Part shown: piece by piece, positions 51,916-60,865 of the stretch | Position numbering within the stretch: the first letter of the stretch is position 1 | Layout: the number at the start of each line of letters is the position of its first letter | NCBI GenBank assembly: GCA_016707075.1 | Contig: JADJII010000006.1 | Coordinates: 186,001-250,000 of the forward strand | Reading direction: 5' to 3' | From: Egaibacter danicus | GTDB taxonomy: Bacteria > Pseudomonadota > Gammaproteobacteria > Burkholderiales > Burkholderiaceae_C | Length of the DNA stretch: 64,000 nt | The notes under the pieces: generated by a model | What the model saw: the letters and a program-made list of their open reading frames with translations, nothing else | Database searches by the model: none | Told to the model about the DNA's origin: nothing | Translations under genes and position numbers: made by a program

Positions 51916-52959
51916 TCAGCCGGGGAAATTTTCCGGGATTTTCGCCTTGCTGCGCGCCTCGGCCGCACTGATCACATTGCGCTTGACCAGGTCCGTCAGG
52001 TTCTGATCCAGCGTTTGCATGCCCACGCTGTTGCCGGTCTGGATGGAGGAGTACATCTGCGCCACCTTGGCCTCGCGGATCAAGTTGCGGATGGCGCTGG
52101 TGCCCAGCATGATCTCATGCGCCGCGACGCGGCCCTGGCCGTCTTTGGTCTTGCATAAAGTTTGTGAAATCACCGCTTGCAATGACTCGGACAACATGGC
52201 GCGGACCATCTCTTTTTCATCAGCCGGGAACACGTCAATGATCCGGTCAATGGTCTTGGCTGCGCTCGATGTATGCAGGGTACCAAACACCAGGTGGCCA
52301 GTTTCTGCCGCCGTCATGGCCAGGCGGATGGTTTCCAGGTCACGCATTTCACCCACCAGAATGGCGTCCGGGTCCTCACGCAGTGCCGACCGCAGCGCAG
52401 CGGAGAAGCTCAAAGTGTGCGGCCCCACTTCGCGCTGGTTGACCAGGCACTTCTTGGATTCGTGCACAAACTCGACCGGGTCTTCCACGGTCAGGATGTG
52501 GCCGAATTCGGTTTCGTTCAGGTAGTTCACCATGGCAGCCAGTGTGGTGGATTTGCCGGAGCCCGTGGGGCCGGTCACCAGCACCAGCCCGCGGGGCTTA
52601 AGCGCCAGATCACCAAAAATCTTGGGTGCGTTGAGTTGTTCCAGCGTCAGGATCTTGCTTGGGATGGTCCGGAACACGGCACCCGCGCCGCGGTTGTGGT
52701 TGAACGCGTTCACCCGGAACCGGGCCAGACCGTCAATTTCAAAAGAAAAGTCTACCTCCAGGAACTCTTCGTAGTTCTTGCGCTGGGTGTCGTTCATGAT
52801 GTCGTACACCATGGCATGCACGGCCTTGTGGTCCAGCGGCTCGACGTTGATTCGCCGCACGTCACCGTGAACACGAATCATCGGAGGCAGGTCAGCTGAC
52901 AGGTGCAGGTCCGATGCTTTATTCTTGACGCTGAAGGCCAGCAGTTGGGTAATGTCCAC
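51916..52959 (-). CDS. pilT: Type IV pilus retraction ATPase PilT
   Basis: 347 residues. VDITQLLAFSVKNKASDLHL is the PilT N terminus. Walker A is GPTGSGKST (130-138), Walker B VGEMRDLETIRLA, and the retraction motif AIRNLIREAK lies near the C terminus. GTG 52959 was chosen, with AGAGGGA upstream; this gives the length normal for PilT. It is divergent from yggS with about 34 bases between the starts. Confidence 0.96.
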   Translation of the reverse strand: MDITQLLAFSVKNKASDLHLSADLPPMIRVHGDVRRINVEPLDHKAVHAMVYDIMNDTQRKNYEEFLEVDFSFEIDGLARFRVNAFNHNRGAGAVFRTIPSKILTLEQLNAPKIFGDLALKPRGLVLVTGPTGSGKSTTLAAMVNYLNETEFGHILTVEDPVEFVHESKKCLVNQREVGPHTLSFSAALRSALREDPDAILVGEMRDLETIRLAMTAAETGHLVFGTLHTSSAAKTIDRIIDVFPADEKEMVRAMLSESLQAVISQTLCKTKDGQGRVAAHEIMLGTSAIRNLIREAKVAQMYSSIQTGNSVGMQTLDQNLTDLVKRNVISAAEARSKAKIPENFPG

Positions 52960-52993
52960 AAATCCCTCTATGGTTTGATAGGCTCTCTGGATT

Positions 52994-53694
52994 ATGACCA
53001 TGATTTCCGACAATCTCCAAGGTGTGCGCGCCCGTATACAGGCCGCTTGCGCTGCCGTTGGTCGCCCCCCGGATGCCGTCAATCTGCTGGCTGTTTCGAA
53101 AACCTTTGGACCTGACGCGGTGGCTGAAGCCTTCGCGGCTGGTCAGCGTGCGTTTGGCGAGAATTACATTCAGGAGGCCGTGGAGAAGATGGCCGCGCTG
53201 AGTGAGTTGCCGATCGAATGGCACTGCATAGGCCTGTACAGAGTAATAAGACCCGTCTGGTTGCCGAAAACTTCCACTGGATGCATACGGTGGACCGGCT
53301 CAAAATTGCCCAGCGATTGAGTGAACAGCGGCCTGCCGGGATGCCTGCTTTGCAGGTTTGCCTCCAGGTGAATGTGGATGGCGGAGCGAACAAGTCCGGG
53401 GTTCAGCCGGGTGAGGTGCTGGAATTGGCGCGATCTGTGGCAACTTTGCCACGGTTAAAGCTGAGGGGGTTGATGAGTATTCCTGAGCCTGCTCCTGATT
53501 TTGTAGCTACTTGCGCACTGTTCATGAGGGTAAAGGCACTATTTGATGGCTTAAACGCAGAAGGCCTGAGCCTGGATACCCTCTCCATGGGCATGAGCAC
53601 CGATCTGGAGGCAGCCATTCACTCCGGAAGCACCATGGTGCGTGTGGGCACCGCCATCTTTGGCGGGCGGGCCCGGCCTATTTCTTCGGCATGA
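52994..53694 (+). pseudogene. yggS: YggS-family PLP homeostasis protein, broken by a one-base deletion
   Basis: Two reading frames together make a normal YggS/PROSC protein. The first (from 52994 or 53000) gives SDNLQGVRARIQAACAAVGR, LLAVSKTFG with the PLP lysine, and FGENYIQEAVEKM up to IEWHCIG. The frame then fails at 53233-53234 (GGCCTG); one more C would restore WHCIGPVQSNKTRLVAENFHW. The second frame runs to 53694 with SMGMSTDLEAAIHSGSTMVR. As sequenced, the first frame ends near 53320. Either a true mutation or a sequencing error. Repeat copy H lies inside. It normally controls free PLP. Confidence 0.9.
53491..53550 (+). repeat. Dispersed element, copy H, in frame inside yggS
   Basis: Codons GCT CCT GAT TTT GTA GCT ACT TGC GCA match the 27-base head with GTA in place of ATA, followed by CTGTTCATGAGGGTAAAGGC as tail. 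It encodes APDFVATCALFMRVKALF within YggS. The left arm is less perfect than in other copies. Confidence 0.55.
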
Positions 53695-54238
53695 CGATAG
53701 GCTTGACGTTGCCGCATTCGCTGGAGAGGAACTTGCCCGACGCATCCATCTTCATCGTCTCGGGCTTACCTTTGACGGTGGAGTTGATGGTCATTTTCAT
53801 CGTGTAAGCCTCAGGGCTGACAAACGTCACCTGACCTTCCCCGTTTGAAGGAGGTTTGGTGCAGACAAACGAAAACTTCATGGTGTTGCCCATGCGCGGC
53901 GAACTGGTGTTCTGGCAGTCGCCCTCCTGGGCCATGACGTCATTGCGCTCCACCATCTCGCGGGTCATGCAAACCTTCGCCGACATGGTGCCCGGTGCGC
54001 CCGCGCTCCCCTTGGCGACGCCCTGCTTGGCCATCATGTCTTCCATCATCTTGCGCTGCTCGGGTGGCATGCTGGCGAGCTGCTTTTGCATCTCGGCCAT
54101 ACCCTTTTCCATTTCGCCTGATTGGGTTGTCATCTTGTTATTGATCTCCCACAACCCTGGCTTCATGGTCTGCGCCGTGGCAAAAAAAGAGCCTGCAGTC
54201 AAAGCGATGGCGACCAGGGCACGAGGCAGCGGTTTCAT
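53678..54238 (-). CDS. DUF3617 family periplasmic protein
   Basis: 186 residues. Signal peptide MKPLPRALVAIALTAGSFFATAQ, then the DUF3617 pattern MKPGLWEINNKMTTQSGEME, a Met/Gln-rich segment (AEMQKQLASMPPEQRKMMED), VCMTREMVERND and paired Cys. Function unknown. ATG 54238 has AGGAAT upstream. Its 3' end overlaps that of yggS by 17 bases on the opposite strand. Confidence 0.85.
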   Translation of the reverse strand: MKPLPRALVAIALTAGSFFATAQTMKPGLWEINNKMTTQSGEMEKGMAEMQKQLASMPPEQRKMMEDMMAKQGVAKGSAGAPGTMSAKVCMTREMVERNDVMAQEGDCQNTSSPRMGNTMKFSFVCTKPPSNGEGQVTFVSPEAYTMKMTINSTVKGKPETMKMDASGKFLSSECGNVKPIVMPKK

Positions 54239-54331
54239 GGCAAATTCCTGTTTCTGAAATAGTGGGTGGCTGTGCACATTGTCACCAAACCGTCGTGTCT
54301 TGGGAATCCTCCAATGGAAGTAGGTACGGCC

Positions 54332-54808
54332 TCAGCGCAGCGGCAGATGCGTCGAGTTTTTGACTTCCTCCATCACCGCATAGGTGCGCGTCTCGCGCAC
54401 GCCTGGCAACTGCCACAGCACGGTGCCGGCAAACTCACGGTAGGCGGTCATGTCGGCCATGCGGGTTTTGAGCAGGTAGTCGAAGCCGCCCGCCACCATG
54501 TGGCATTCCATGATCTCCGGCCGCACCTGCACGGCGGCCTTGAAGGCTTCAAACACATTGGGCGTGGTGCGGTCCAGCAGCACCTCCACAAACACCATCA
54601 TTCCGGCGCCCAGCTTCAGCGGGTTCAGCCGCGCCTCGTAGCCCAATATGTAGCCCTCTTTGGTGAGCCGTTGCACTCGTGCCAGCACGGCGGTGGGTGA
54701 CAGTGCCACGCTTTCTGCCAGCTTGAGGTTGGAAATACGGCCATCCTCCTGCAGGCAATTCAGAATTTTGAGATCAATGCGGTCCAGATCAGAAAGGGCG
54801 TCGTTCAT
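54332..54808 (-). CDS. Lrp/AsnC-family transcriptional regulator (1)
   Basis: 158 residues: winged HTH LDRIDLKILNCLQEDGRISN and LAESVALSPTAVLARVQRL, then a RAM/ACT effector domain with VEVLLDRTTPNVFEAF and GGFDYLLKTRMADM. It follows the second regulator gene after seven bases in the same direction. The effector is probably an amino acid; in this context arginine, ornithine or proline-related. Confidence 0.92.
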   Translation of the reverse strand: MNDALSDLDRIDLKILNCLQEDGRISNLKLAESVALSPTAVLARVQRLTKEGYILGYEARLNPLKLGAGMMVFVEVLLDRTTPNVFEAFKAAVQVRPEIMECHMVAGGFDYLLKTRMADMTAYREFAGTVLWQLPGVRETRTYAVMEEVKNSTHLPLR

Positions 54809-54815
54809 GGGTTCC

Positions 54816-55241
54816 TCACGACAGACGGTAGGTTTGCAGGTGAATGCTGGTTTCGGTACTGCTGATGCCCCGGATTAACCTGATGCGCTCCAGCACCTGC
54901 GACAGTTCCGCCAGGTTGGCCGCGCGCAGTTCAGCCAACAGGTCCCAGCGACCATTGGTGTCGTGCAGCGTGGCCACGCCAGGCTCGCCGAGCAGGCTGG
55001 CAATCACGGCGCGGGTTTCATTGCCCTCCACGGCTATGCTCATCCAGGCGCGGATGTCATTCGGTTGCGAGTCGGGCCGCAGGCGCACCGTGTAGCCGAC
55101 GATGATGCCGGCGTCTTCCAGCTTGGTTACCCGGTTGGTCACGGTGCCCCTGGAGACGCCCAGCCTGGTAGCCAGTGTGGCCACGCTGGTGCGGGCGTCT
55201 TTGCGCAAAAGGGAAAGCAGCTGCTGATCCGTGGCATCCAT
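54816..55241 (-). CDS. Lrp/AsnC-family transcriptional regulator (2)
   Basis: 141 residues: HTH DATDQQLLSLLRKDARTSVA and LATRLGVSRGTVTNRVTKLE, then a RAM domain. It is divergent from the ornithine cyclodeaminase gene (about 120 bases between starts), so it probably controls that gene and itself. It has only modest similarity to regulator 1, so the pair is not a recent duplication. Confidence 0.92.
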   Translation of the reverse strand: MDATDQQLLSLLRKDARTSVATLATRLGVSRGTVTNRVTKLEDAGIIVGYTVRLRPDSQPNDIRAWMSIAVEGNETRAVIASLLGEPGVATLHDTNGRWDLLAELRAANLAELSQVLERIRLIRGISSTETSIHLQTYRLS

Positions 55242-55364
55242 TTGTGCATTTTGTCATTTATATCTATCTAAATGGCAAATATTTATCAAAAAGCAATCAT
55301 TACTGGCGATTTACATTGTCATGCGCCCTTGAGACACTGCTTCCAACCCACCGGAGCACCCGCC

Positions 55365-56456
55365 ATGAAACGCACCTCAATTGTCCAAACCCATTTCCTC
55401 AGCGCTCACGATGTGGCCACCATCATCAGAAAAACCGGCCCCGCGGCCGCACTGCGTGGTATGGCGGACTACATCCAGGAAGATTTCCTGCGCTGGCACG
55501 ATTTCGACAAATGCGCCCGCGTGGCCAGCCACTCCAAAGATGGCGTGATCGAGCTGATGCCCGTATCCGATGCCAAAACCTACGCGTTCAAATACGTTAA
55601 CGGCCATCCCAGGAACAACCGCTTCGGCCTGCCCACGGTGATGGCGTTTGGCGTGCTGGCCGATGTCGATACCGGCATTCCCGAGCTTCTCAGCGAATTG
55701 ACGCTCACCACAGCGTTGCGCACGGCCGCCATGTCGGTCGTTGCCGCGCGCGCGCTGGCCCGGCCCAACAGCACCCGCATGGCATTGATCGGCAATGGCG
55801 CGCAAAGCGAGTTCCAGGCACTGGCTTTTCACCACCTGCTGGGCATTCAGGAAATCCGGCTGTTTGACACCGACCGCTCGGCCACCGAAAAACTCATGCG
55901 CAATCTCAAGCACACGCGGTTGCGATTGATCGCCTGCGACAGCGTGGCCCAGGCTGTGAGCGGAGCCGATATAGTGACAACCGTGACCGCCGACAAAACC
56001 AACGCCACCATCCTCACGCCCGGCTTGATCGAGCCGGGCATGCACATCAACGGCGTCGGCGGCGACTGCCCCGGCAAGACGGAACTGCACGCTGACGTGT
56101 TGCGGGGCGCTTCGGTATTTGTGGAGTATGAGCCGCAGACCCGCATTGAAGGCGACCTGCAGCAACTGCCTGCAGACTTTGCCGTGACCGAACTGTGGCA
56201 AGTATTGGGTCAACAAGCGCCTGGCCGCACCAGTGAGGCACAGGTCACCGTGTTTGATTCAGTCGGTTTTGCGCTGGAAGACTATTCGGCCCTGCGCTAC
56301 ATGCGTGATGCCGCCCAGCGGCTGGGCATGGGCCAACTGGTGTCGCTGATCCCCGAACTGGCCGATCCGAAAGACCTGTTCAGCCTGATTCGGCCCTCGC
56401 CTGAAGTCTTGCTGCCGGATGTCAGCGACATCAAGGAATTGTTCCTGGCTGTTTGA
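55365..56456 (+). CDS. Ornithine cyclodeaminase
   Basis: 363 residues; NAD-dependent conversion of ornithine to proline and ammonia. It has the mu-crystallin/OCD fold: MALIGNGAQSEFQALAFHHL (NAD site), FKYVNGHPRNNRFGLPTVMAF (substrate lysine) and HINGVGGDCPGKTELHADVL. ATG 55365 was selected; the frame extends to 55272 in the divergent promoter region. The arginase gene follows after nine bases, giving an arginine-to-proline route. Confidence 0.93.
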   Translation: MKRTSIVQTHFLSAHDVATIIRKTGPAAALRGMADYIQEDFLRWHDFDKCARVASHSKDGVIELMPVSDAKTYAFKYVNGHPRNNRFGLPTVMAFGVLADVDTGIPELLSELTLTTALRTAAMSVVAARALARPNSTRMALIGNGAQSEFQALAFHHLLGIQEIRLFDTDRSATEKLMRNLKHTRLRLIACDSVAQAVSGADIVTTVTADKTNATILTPGLIEPGMHINGVGGDCPGKTELHADVLRGASVFVEYEPQTRIEGDLQQLPADFAVTELWQVLGQQAPGRTSEAQVTVFDSVGFALEDYSALRYMRDAAQRLGMGQLVSLIPELADPKDLFSLIRPSPEVLLPDVSDIKELFLAV

Positions 56457-56465
56457 CCCCTCCCC

Positions 56466-57428
56466 ATGAATCCTGCCAACCCGCCTTCTTCTCCCAACCG
56501 TGCGCCTGGCGGCGTTAGCCTGATAGGTGTGCCCACCGACATCGGTGCCGGTACGCTGGGCGCCCGCATGGGCCCCGAGGCGTTGCGCGTGGCAGGCATT
56601 TCAAAAGCAATTGCGCAGTTTGGTCTGGACGTGAAAGACTGCGGCAACCTGAGTGGCCCCGCCAACCCCTGGCAAGACGCGGTCAACGGATTTCGCCACC
56701 TGCCCGAAGTGGTGCAGTGGAACCAGTTGCTGCACGAGGCGATGTATGCGGAGCTGCAGGCCGGGCGTTTGCCCATCATGCTGGGCGGCGACCACTGCCT
56801 GGGCATTGGCTCTATCAGCGCGGTGGCACGCCACTGCCGCGAAAAGGGCAAGAAGCTGCGTGTGCTGTGGTTTGACGCTCACGCCGATTTCAACACCGCC
56901 ACACTCACGCCCAGCGGCAACATTCACGGCATGCCGGTGGCCTGCCTGTGTGGCCACGGCCCGAAAGAGCTGATTGAGATTGGTGGCCATAGCGCCGACC
57001 GGCCCGCGCTGCACCCCAAAGAGATTCGCCAGATCGGCATTCGCAGCGTGGACGAAGGCGAGAAACGTCTGGTGCATGACATGGGCATTGAAGTGTTCGA
57101 CATGCGTTTCATTGACGAGATGGGCATGCGCCACGCGATGGAGCTGGCCCTGGCGCTGGTCGATGCCAACACCCATTTACACGTGAGCCTGGATGTTGAT
57201 TTTCTCGACCCCGACATTGCGCCCGGCGTAGGCACCACGGTGCGCGGCGGCCCTACTTACCGCGAGGCGCAGCTCTGCATGGAAATGATTGCCGACACCG
57301 GGCGGCTGGCGTCGCTGGACGTGGTGGAACTCAATCCCGCGCTGGATGTGCGCAACCAGACGGCCGAACTGGCCGTGGATTTGATTGAAAGCCTGTTTGG
57401 CAAAAGCACGTTGATGCGCAAGGCCTGA
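56466..57428 (+). CDS. rocF: Arginase
   Basis: 320 residues; hydrolyses arginine to ornithine and urea. The Mn-binding motifs are intact: MLGGDHCLGIGS, WFDAHADFNT and SLDVDFLDPDIAPGVGTTVRG. It is co-transcribed with the ornithine cyclodeaminase gene, which uses its product. Its stop lies inside a small inverted repeat (57423-57431 with 57437-57445) lacking a U tract. Confidence 0.95.
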   Translation: MNPANPPSSPNRAPGGVSLIGVPTDIGAGTLGARMGPEALRVAGISKAIAQFGLDVKDCGNLSGPANPWQDAVNGFRHLPEVVQWNQLLHEAMYAELQAGRLPIMLGGDHCLGIGSISAVARHCREKGKKLRVLWFDAHADFNTATLTPSGNIHGMPVACLCGHGPKELIEIGGHSADRPALHPKEIRQIGIRSVDEGEKRLVHDMGIEVFDMRFIDEMGMRHAMELALALVDANTHLHVSLDVDFLDPDIAPGVGTTVRGGPTYREAQLCMEMIADTGRLASLDVVELNPALDVRNQTAELAVDLIESLFGKSTLMRKA

Positions 57429-57456
57429 ATTCACTAAATTCAGGCTGAATTCAGGG

Positions 57457-57513
57457 GCTAAATGAGCCCTTAACCCTCGTGGAATATGCGTGAGAAGCTA
57501 TTAAATATATAGC
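57457..57513 (-). repeat. Dispersed element, copy I (intergenic)
   Basis: Read on the minus strand from 57513: GCTAT, 7 bases, ATAGCT, TCT CAC GCA, then tail TATTCCACGAGGGTTAAGGG and CTCATTTAGC. It is one of the best matches to the consensus. It sits between convergent rocF and the oxidoreductase gene. Confidence 0.8.
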
Positions 57514-57537
57514 AACCCTGCGCAGTCCCAAACGAGC

Positions 57538-58707
57538 CTATGCGGTGGCGCAAGCCGTCCAGGCGCCGTTGTTGTTGCTCGACTGGATCACGCTGTCCAC
57601 AAACCGCACGCCCAGCAAACCGTCCAGTGAGTTGGGGAAATACAGGCTGAGCGGGTCCGGGGTTTTGCCGGCGCGTCGTGCGGCTATGGCCTCTGCCGCG
57701 TCTGAATAGACGTTGGCAAAACTCTCGTGAAAGCCTTCCGGGTGCCCCGCCACGATGCGGGACGCGCGGGCCGACAGTGGCAATGTTCCGGGCCCGTTGG
57801 GTGTGCGGTTTTGCGAGGGCGCATCCAGCGGCTTGAAGGTCAGCGCCTGGGGAAATTCCTGCATCCACTCCAGGCTGCCCAGCGAGCCGCTCACACGAAT
57901 ACGCAAACCGTTCTCCACACCGGCCGCTGCTTGGGTGACCCAGAAGCTGCCGCGGGCGCCGTTGCTCAATCTCAGCATCGCGCCCGCAAAGTCATGCGTC
58001 ACCCGGTCCGGCACGATGGCGCCGATTTCAGCTGCCACTTCGCTCACTTCCAGCCCGGTGATGAAACGCAGCAGGTTGTGGGCGTGGGTGCCAATGTCAC
58101 CCATCACCAGCGACGGGCCGCCCCGCACGGGGTCTTCCTTCCACGCCCGGCGGCCCGGGCCTGATTTGGCGCGGCCACCCTGCACATATTCCACCTGCAC
58201 CAGCCGGATCGTGCCCAACAGACCTTCGGTGACCATGGCTTTGGCCTGCCGCACCATGGGGTAGCCGGTGTAGTTGTGCGTGAGGCAAAACACCAGGCCG
58301 GTTTCCAGCACCCGCTGGCGCAGTTGCTCGGCCTCGGCAACCGTGTTGGTCATGGGTTTGTCGCAAATCACGTCAAAACCCTGGGCCAGTGCCGCCATGG
58401 CGAACGGGAAATGGCTGTCGTTGGGCGTCATGATGGCCACCACATCGGCGCCATCTTTTCGGGCGGCTTCCGCGGCGATCAGGTCCATGCCATTCGCGTA
58501 GCAGCGCTCAGGTGGAAGGCCAATTTCCTGGCCTGCGCTGACAGACCGCGTCGGGTCAGACGACAGTGACGCGGCTACCAGTTCGTAGCGGTCGTCGATC
58601 CGCGCGGCCTGGCGGTGCATGGCGCCAATGAAGGAGCCGGGGCCACCACCGATGACGGCCAGTCGCAACCGGCGGCCCAGCGTGGAAATCACAGGATTCA
58701 ATGACAT
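57538..58707 (-). CDS. Gfo/Idh/MocA-family oxidoreductase
   Basis: 389 residues. The Rossmann motif is LRLAVIGGGPGSFIGAMH, followed by the family EKP-like motif CDKPMTNTVAEAEQL and a C-terminal substrate domain with GDIGTHAHNLLRFITGLE. Likely a sugar or inositol dehydrogenase; the sugar is not determined, but the neighbours suggest an aldose taken up by the ChvE-Ggu system. ATG 58707 gives the domain start; it is the last gene of the sugar locus, 20 bases after the aldolase gene. Confidence 0.88.
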   Translation of the reverse strand: MSLNPVISTLGRRLRLAVIGGGPGSFIGAMHRQAARIDDRYELVAASLSSDPTRSVSAGQEIGLPPERCYANGMDLIAAEAARKDGADVVAIMTPNDSHFPFAMAALAQGFDVICDKPMTNTVAEAEQLRQRVLETGLVFCLTHNYTGYPMVRQAKAMVTEGLLGTIRLVQVEYVQGGRAKSGPGRRAWKEDPVRGGPSLVMGDIGTHAHNLLRFITGLEVSEVAAEIGAIVPDRVTHDFAGAMLRLSNGARGSFWVTQAAAGVENGLRIRVSGSLGSLEWMQEFPQALTFKPLDAPSQNRTPNGPGTLPLSARASRIVAGHPEGFHESFANVYSDAAEAIAARRAGKTPDPLSLYFPNSLDGLLGVRFVDSVIQSSNNNGAWTACATA

Positions 58708-58727
58708 GACGGCCTCTCGTTGTGAAT

Positions 58728-59657
58728 CTATTTGCCCCAGCGCAACACCATGGGGTTGAGGCGGCGTGCGGTTTCGATCAGCCCGGCACGGGTGGCCGGG
58801 TGCATGGCCGGGAAAGGGTGGCGGGGCGCTTCGCAGGCAATCACACCACCTCCCTTCATCAAGGATTTGGCGGCCAGCAAGCCGGTCTGGCGGTTCTCGT
58901 AGTTGATCAGTGGCAGCCACTGCTGGTACAGGGCCGCGGCTTCGTCGCGCCGTCCGGCGGCGTAGGCGTCCACGATGAGGCGAATGCCATCGGGGTAGGC
59001 GCCACCGGTCATGGCGCCCGTGGCACCGGCGTCCAGATCGGGCATCAGGGTGATGGCTTCTTCACCATCCCACGGGCCTTCAATTGCGTCGCCACCCAGG
59101 CGAATCAATTCGCGCAGTTTGGATGCCGCACCGGGCGTCTCGATCTTGAAGTAACACACCTGTTTGATCTCTTTAGCCATGCGCGCCAGAAACGACGCGG
59201 ACAGCGTGGTGCCGCTCACCGGCGCGTCCTGAATCATGATGGGGATGTTGATCGCGTCCGACAGGCGGGCGAAGAATTCATACGTCTTTTCCTCCGGCAC
59301 GCGGATCGTGGCACCGTGGTAGGGCGGCATCACCATCACCATGGCGGCACCGGTCTGCTGGGCCCGCAGGCTGCGCTGCGCGCAGACTTGCGTGCTGAAG
59401 TGCGTAGTGGTCACGATCACCGGCACACGGCCGTTGACGTGTTCCAGAATGGCGGTGGTCAACACCTCGCGCTCGGCATCCGACAAAACGAACTGTTCGG
59501 AGAAATTGGCCAGAATGCACAGGCCGTTGGAGCCCGCGTCAATCATGAAATCCACGCAACGCTTCTGGCTGGGTAGATCCAGTTCGCCGGACTCGGTGAA
59601 GGTGGTGGGGACGACCGGGAAGACGCCCTTGAAGCGAGCTGATGTTGTCAAAGTCAT
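58728..59657 (-). CDS. DapA-superfamily dehydratase, probable 2-keto-3-deoxy-L-arabonate dehydratase
   Basis: 309 residues, TIM barrel with Schiff-base Lys in VCYFKIETPGAASKL. The N terminus RFKGVFPVVPTTFTESGELD and GPWDGEEAITLMPDLDAGATG are like L-KDA dehydratase of the non-phosphorylated L-arabinose pathway. Dihydrodipicolinate synthase proper is less likely given the sugar context. ATG 59657 fits the family. It is 13 bases after gguB. Confidence 0.82.
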   Translation of the reverse strand: MTLTTSARFKGVFPVVPTTFTESGELDLPSQKRCVDFMIDAGSNGLCILANFSEQFVLSDAEREVLTTAILEHVNGRVPVIVTTTHFSTQVCAQRSLRAQQTGAAMVMVMPPYHGATIRVPEEKTYEFFARLSDAINIPIMIQDAPVSGTTLSASFLARMAKEIKQVCYFKIETPGAASKLRELIRLGGDAIEGPWDGEEAITLMPDLDAGATGAMTGGAYPDGIRLIVDAYAAGRRDEAAALYQQWLPLINYENRQTGLLAAKSLMKGGGVIACEAPRHPFPAMHPATRAGLIETARRLNPMVLRWGK

Positions 59658-59670
59658 GTCAAGTTCCTTG

Positions 59671-60864
59671 TTATTTCTTCTTGTTGTACACATCCACACA
59701 CACGGCCGCCAGTAGTACCAGGCCTTTGATGACCTGCTGCCAGTCAATGCCGATGCCCATGATGGACATGCCGTTGTTCATCACGCCCATGATGAACGCG
59801 CCAATCACGGCGCCCAGCACTTTGCCGACTCCGCCCGATGCCGAGGCGCCACCAATGAAGCAAGCCGCGATCACATCCAGCTCAAAGCCAAGACCTGCTT
59901 TGGGCGTGGCGGTGTTCAGGCGCGCGGCAAAGATCAGGCCGGCCAGAGCGGCCAGAACACCCATGTTGATGAAGGTATAGAACGTCAGCCGCTCGGTGTT
60001 GATGCCTGACAGGCGGGCCGCTTTTTCGTTGCCGCCCAAGGCATAAATCCGCCGGCCAATCGTGGTTCTTGAGGTGACAAAGTCGTAGGCCAGCATCAGC
60101 AACAGCATGACGATCAGCACATTGGGCAGCCCTTTGTAAGATGACAGCTGGTAACTGAACGCGGCAATCATGCCGGCAAACACCAGGTTCTTGGCGATGA
60201 AGAACATGTGGGGTTCGCTGACCATGCCGTGTTTGATCCGCTCCGAGCGACCACGTACCTCGGTGATCAGCATCGCCAGGGCCAGCAAGAGACCGACTGC
60301 GAGCGACGTGATCCGCAAACCTTCCCCGGCAAACGGGTCCGGTATGAAGCCGGTACTCAGTAGCTGGAACTCTTCGGGAAACGGCCCCACCGACGAGCCG
60401 CGCAAAACGGCGAGCGCCAGCCCCTTGAAAACCAGCATGCCCGCCAGGGTGACGATAAACGACGGAATCTTGTAAAACGCGACCCAGTAGCCTTGCGCCG
60501 CACCGATGACACCACCCAGTACCAGACAGATGATGGTGGCAGGCACAAAGTGCATGTTGAATTCCACCATCAGCACGGCAGCTACGGCGCCAACGAACCC
60601 GCACACCGACCCCACGGAGAGATCAATATGACCCGCCACGATCACGAGCAACATGCCCAGCGCCATCACGATGATGTAGCTGTTTTGAAGAATGAGGTTG
60701 GTCAGGTTCAGGGGCTGAAACAGCGTGCCGTCAGTCATCACCTGAAAGAAAACCATGATGGCGACCAGCGAAATCAACAGACCATATTCGCGCAAATTAT
60801 TCTTGAGAAAGCCGGCGCCAGTGCCTGACGGCTGGGGCTGCGCTTCTGTTGTGGTGGTTGCCAT
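59671..60864 (-). CDS. gguB: Sugar ABC transporter permease, GguB/XylH type
   Basis: 397 residues with about ten hydrophobic helices: LISLVAIMVFFQVMTDGTLF, IVMALGMLLVIVAGHIDLSVGS (the family signature), ASSGVGKVLGAVIGAFIMG-like segment near the C terminus. It pairs with GguA and ChvE to import galactose, arabinose, xylose or similar. It begins one base after the end of gguA. Confidence 0.92.
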   Translation of the reverse strand: MATTTTEAQPQPSGTGAGFLKNNLREYGLLISLVAIMVFFQVMTDGTLFQPLNLTNLILQNSYIIVMALGMLLVIVAGHIDLSVGSVCGFVGAVAAVLMVEFNMHFVPATIICLVLGGVIGAAQGYWVAFYKIPSFIVTLAGMLVFKGLALAVLRGSSVGPFPEEFQLLSTGFIPDPFAGEGLRITSLAVGLLLALAMLITEVRGRSERIKHGMVSEPHMFFIAKNLVFAGMIAAFSYQLSSYKGLPNVLIVMLLLMLAYDFVTSRTTIGRRIYALGGNEKAARLSGINTERLTFYTFINMGVLAALAGLIFAARLNTATPKAGLGFELDVIAACFIGGASASGGVGKVLGAVIGAFIMGVMNNGMSIMGIGIDWQQVIKGLVLLAAVCVDVYNKKK

Positions 60865-60865
60865 G

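Noticed and set aside
57423..57445. Inverted repeat at the rocF stop as an intrinsic terminator
   Set aside because: Stem is good but no U tract follows in either direction; noted only in the rocF entry.
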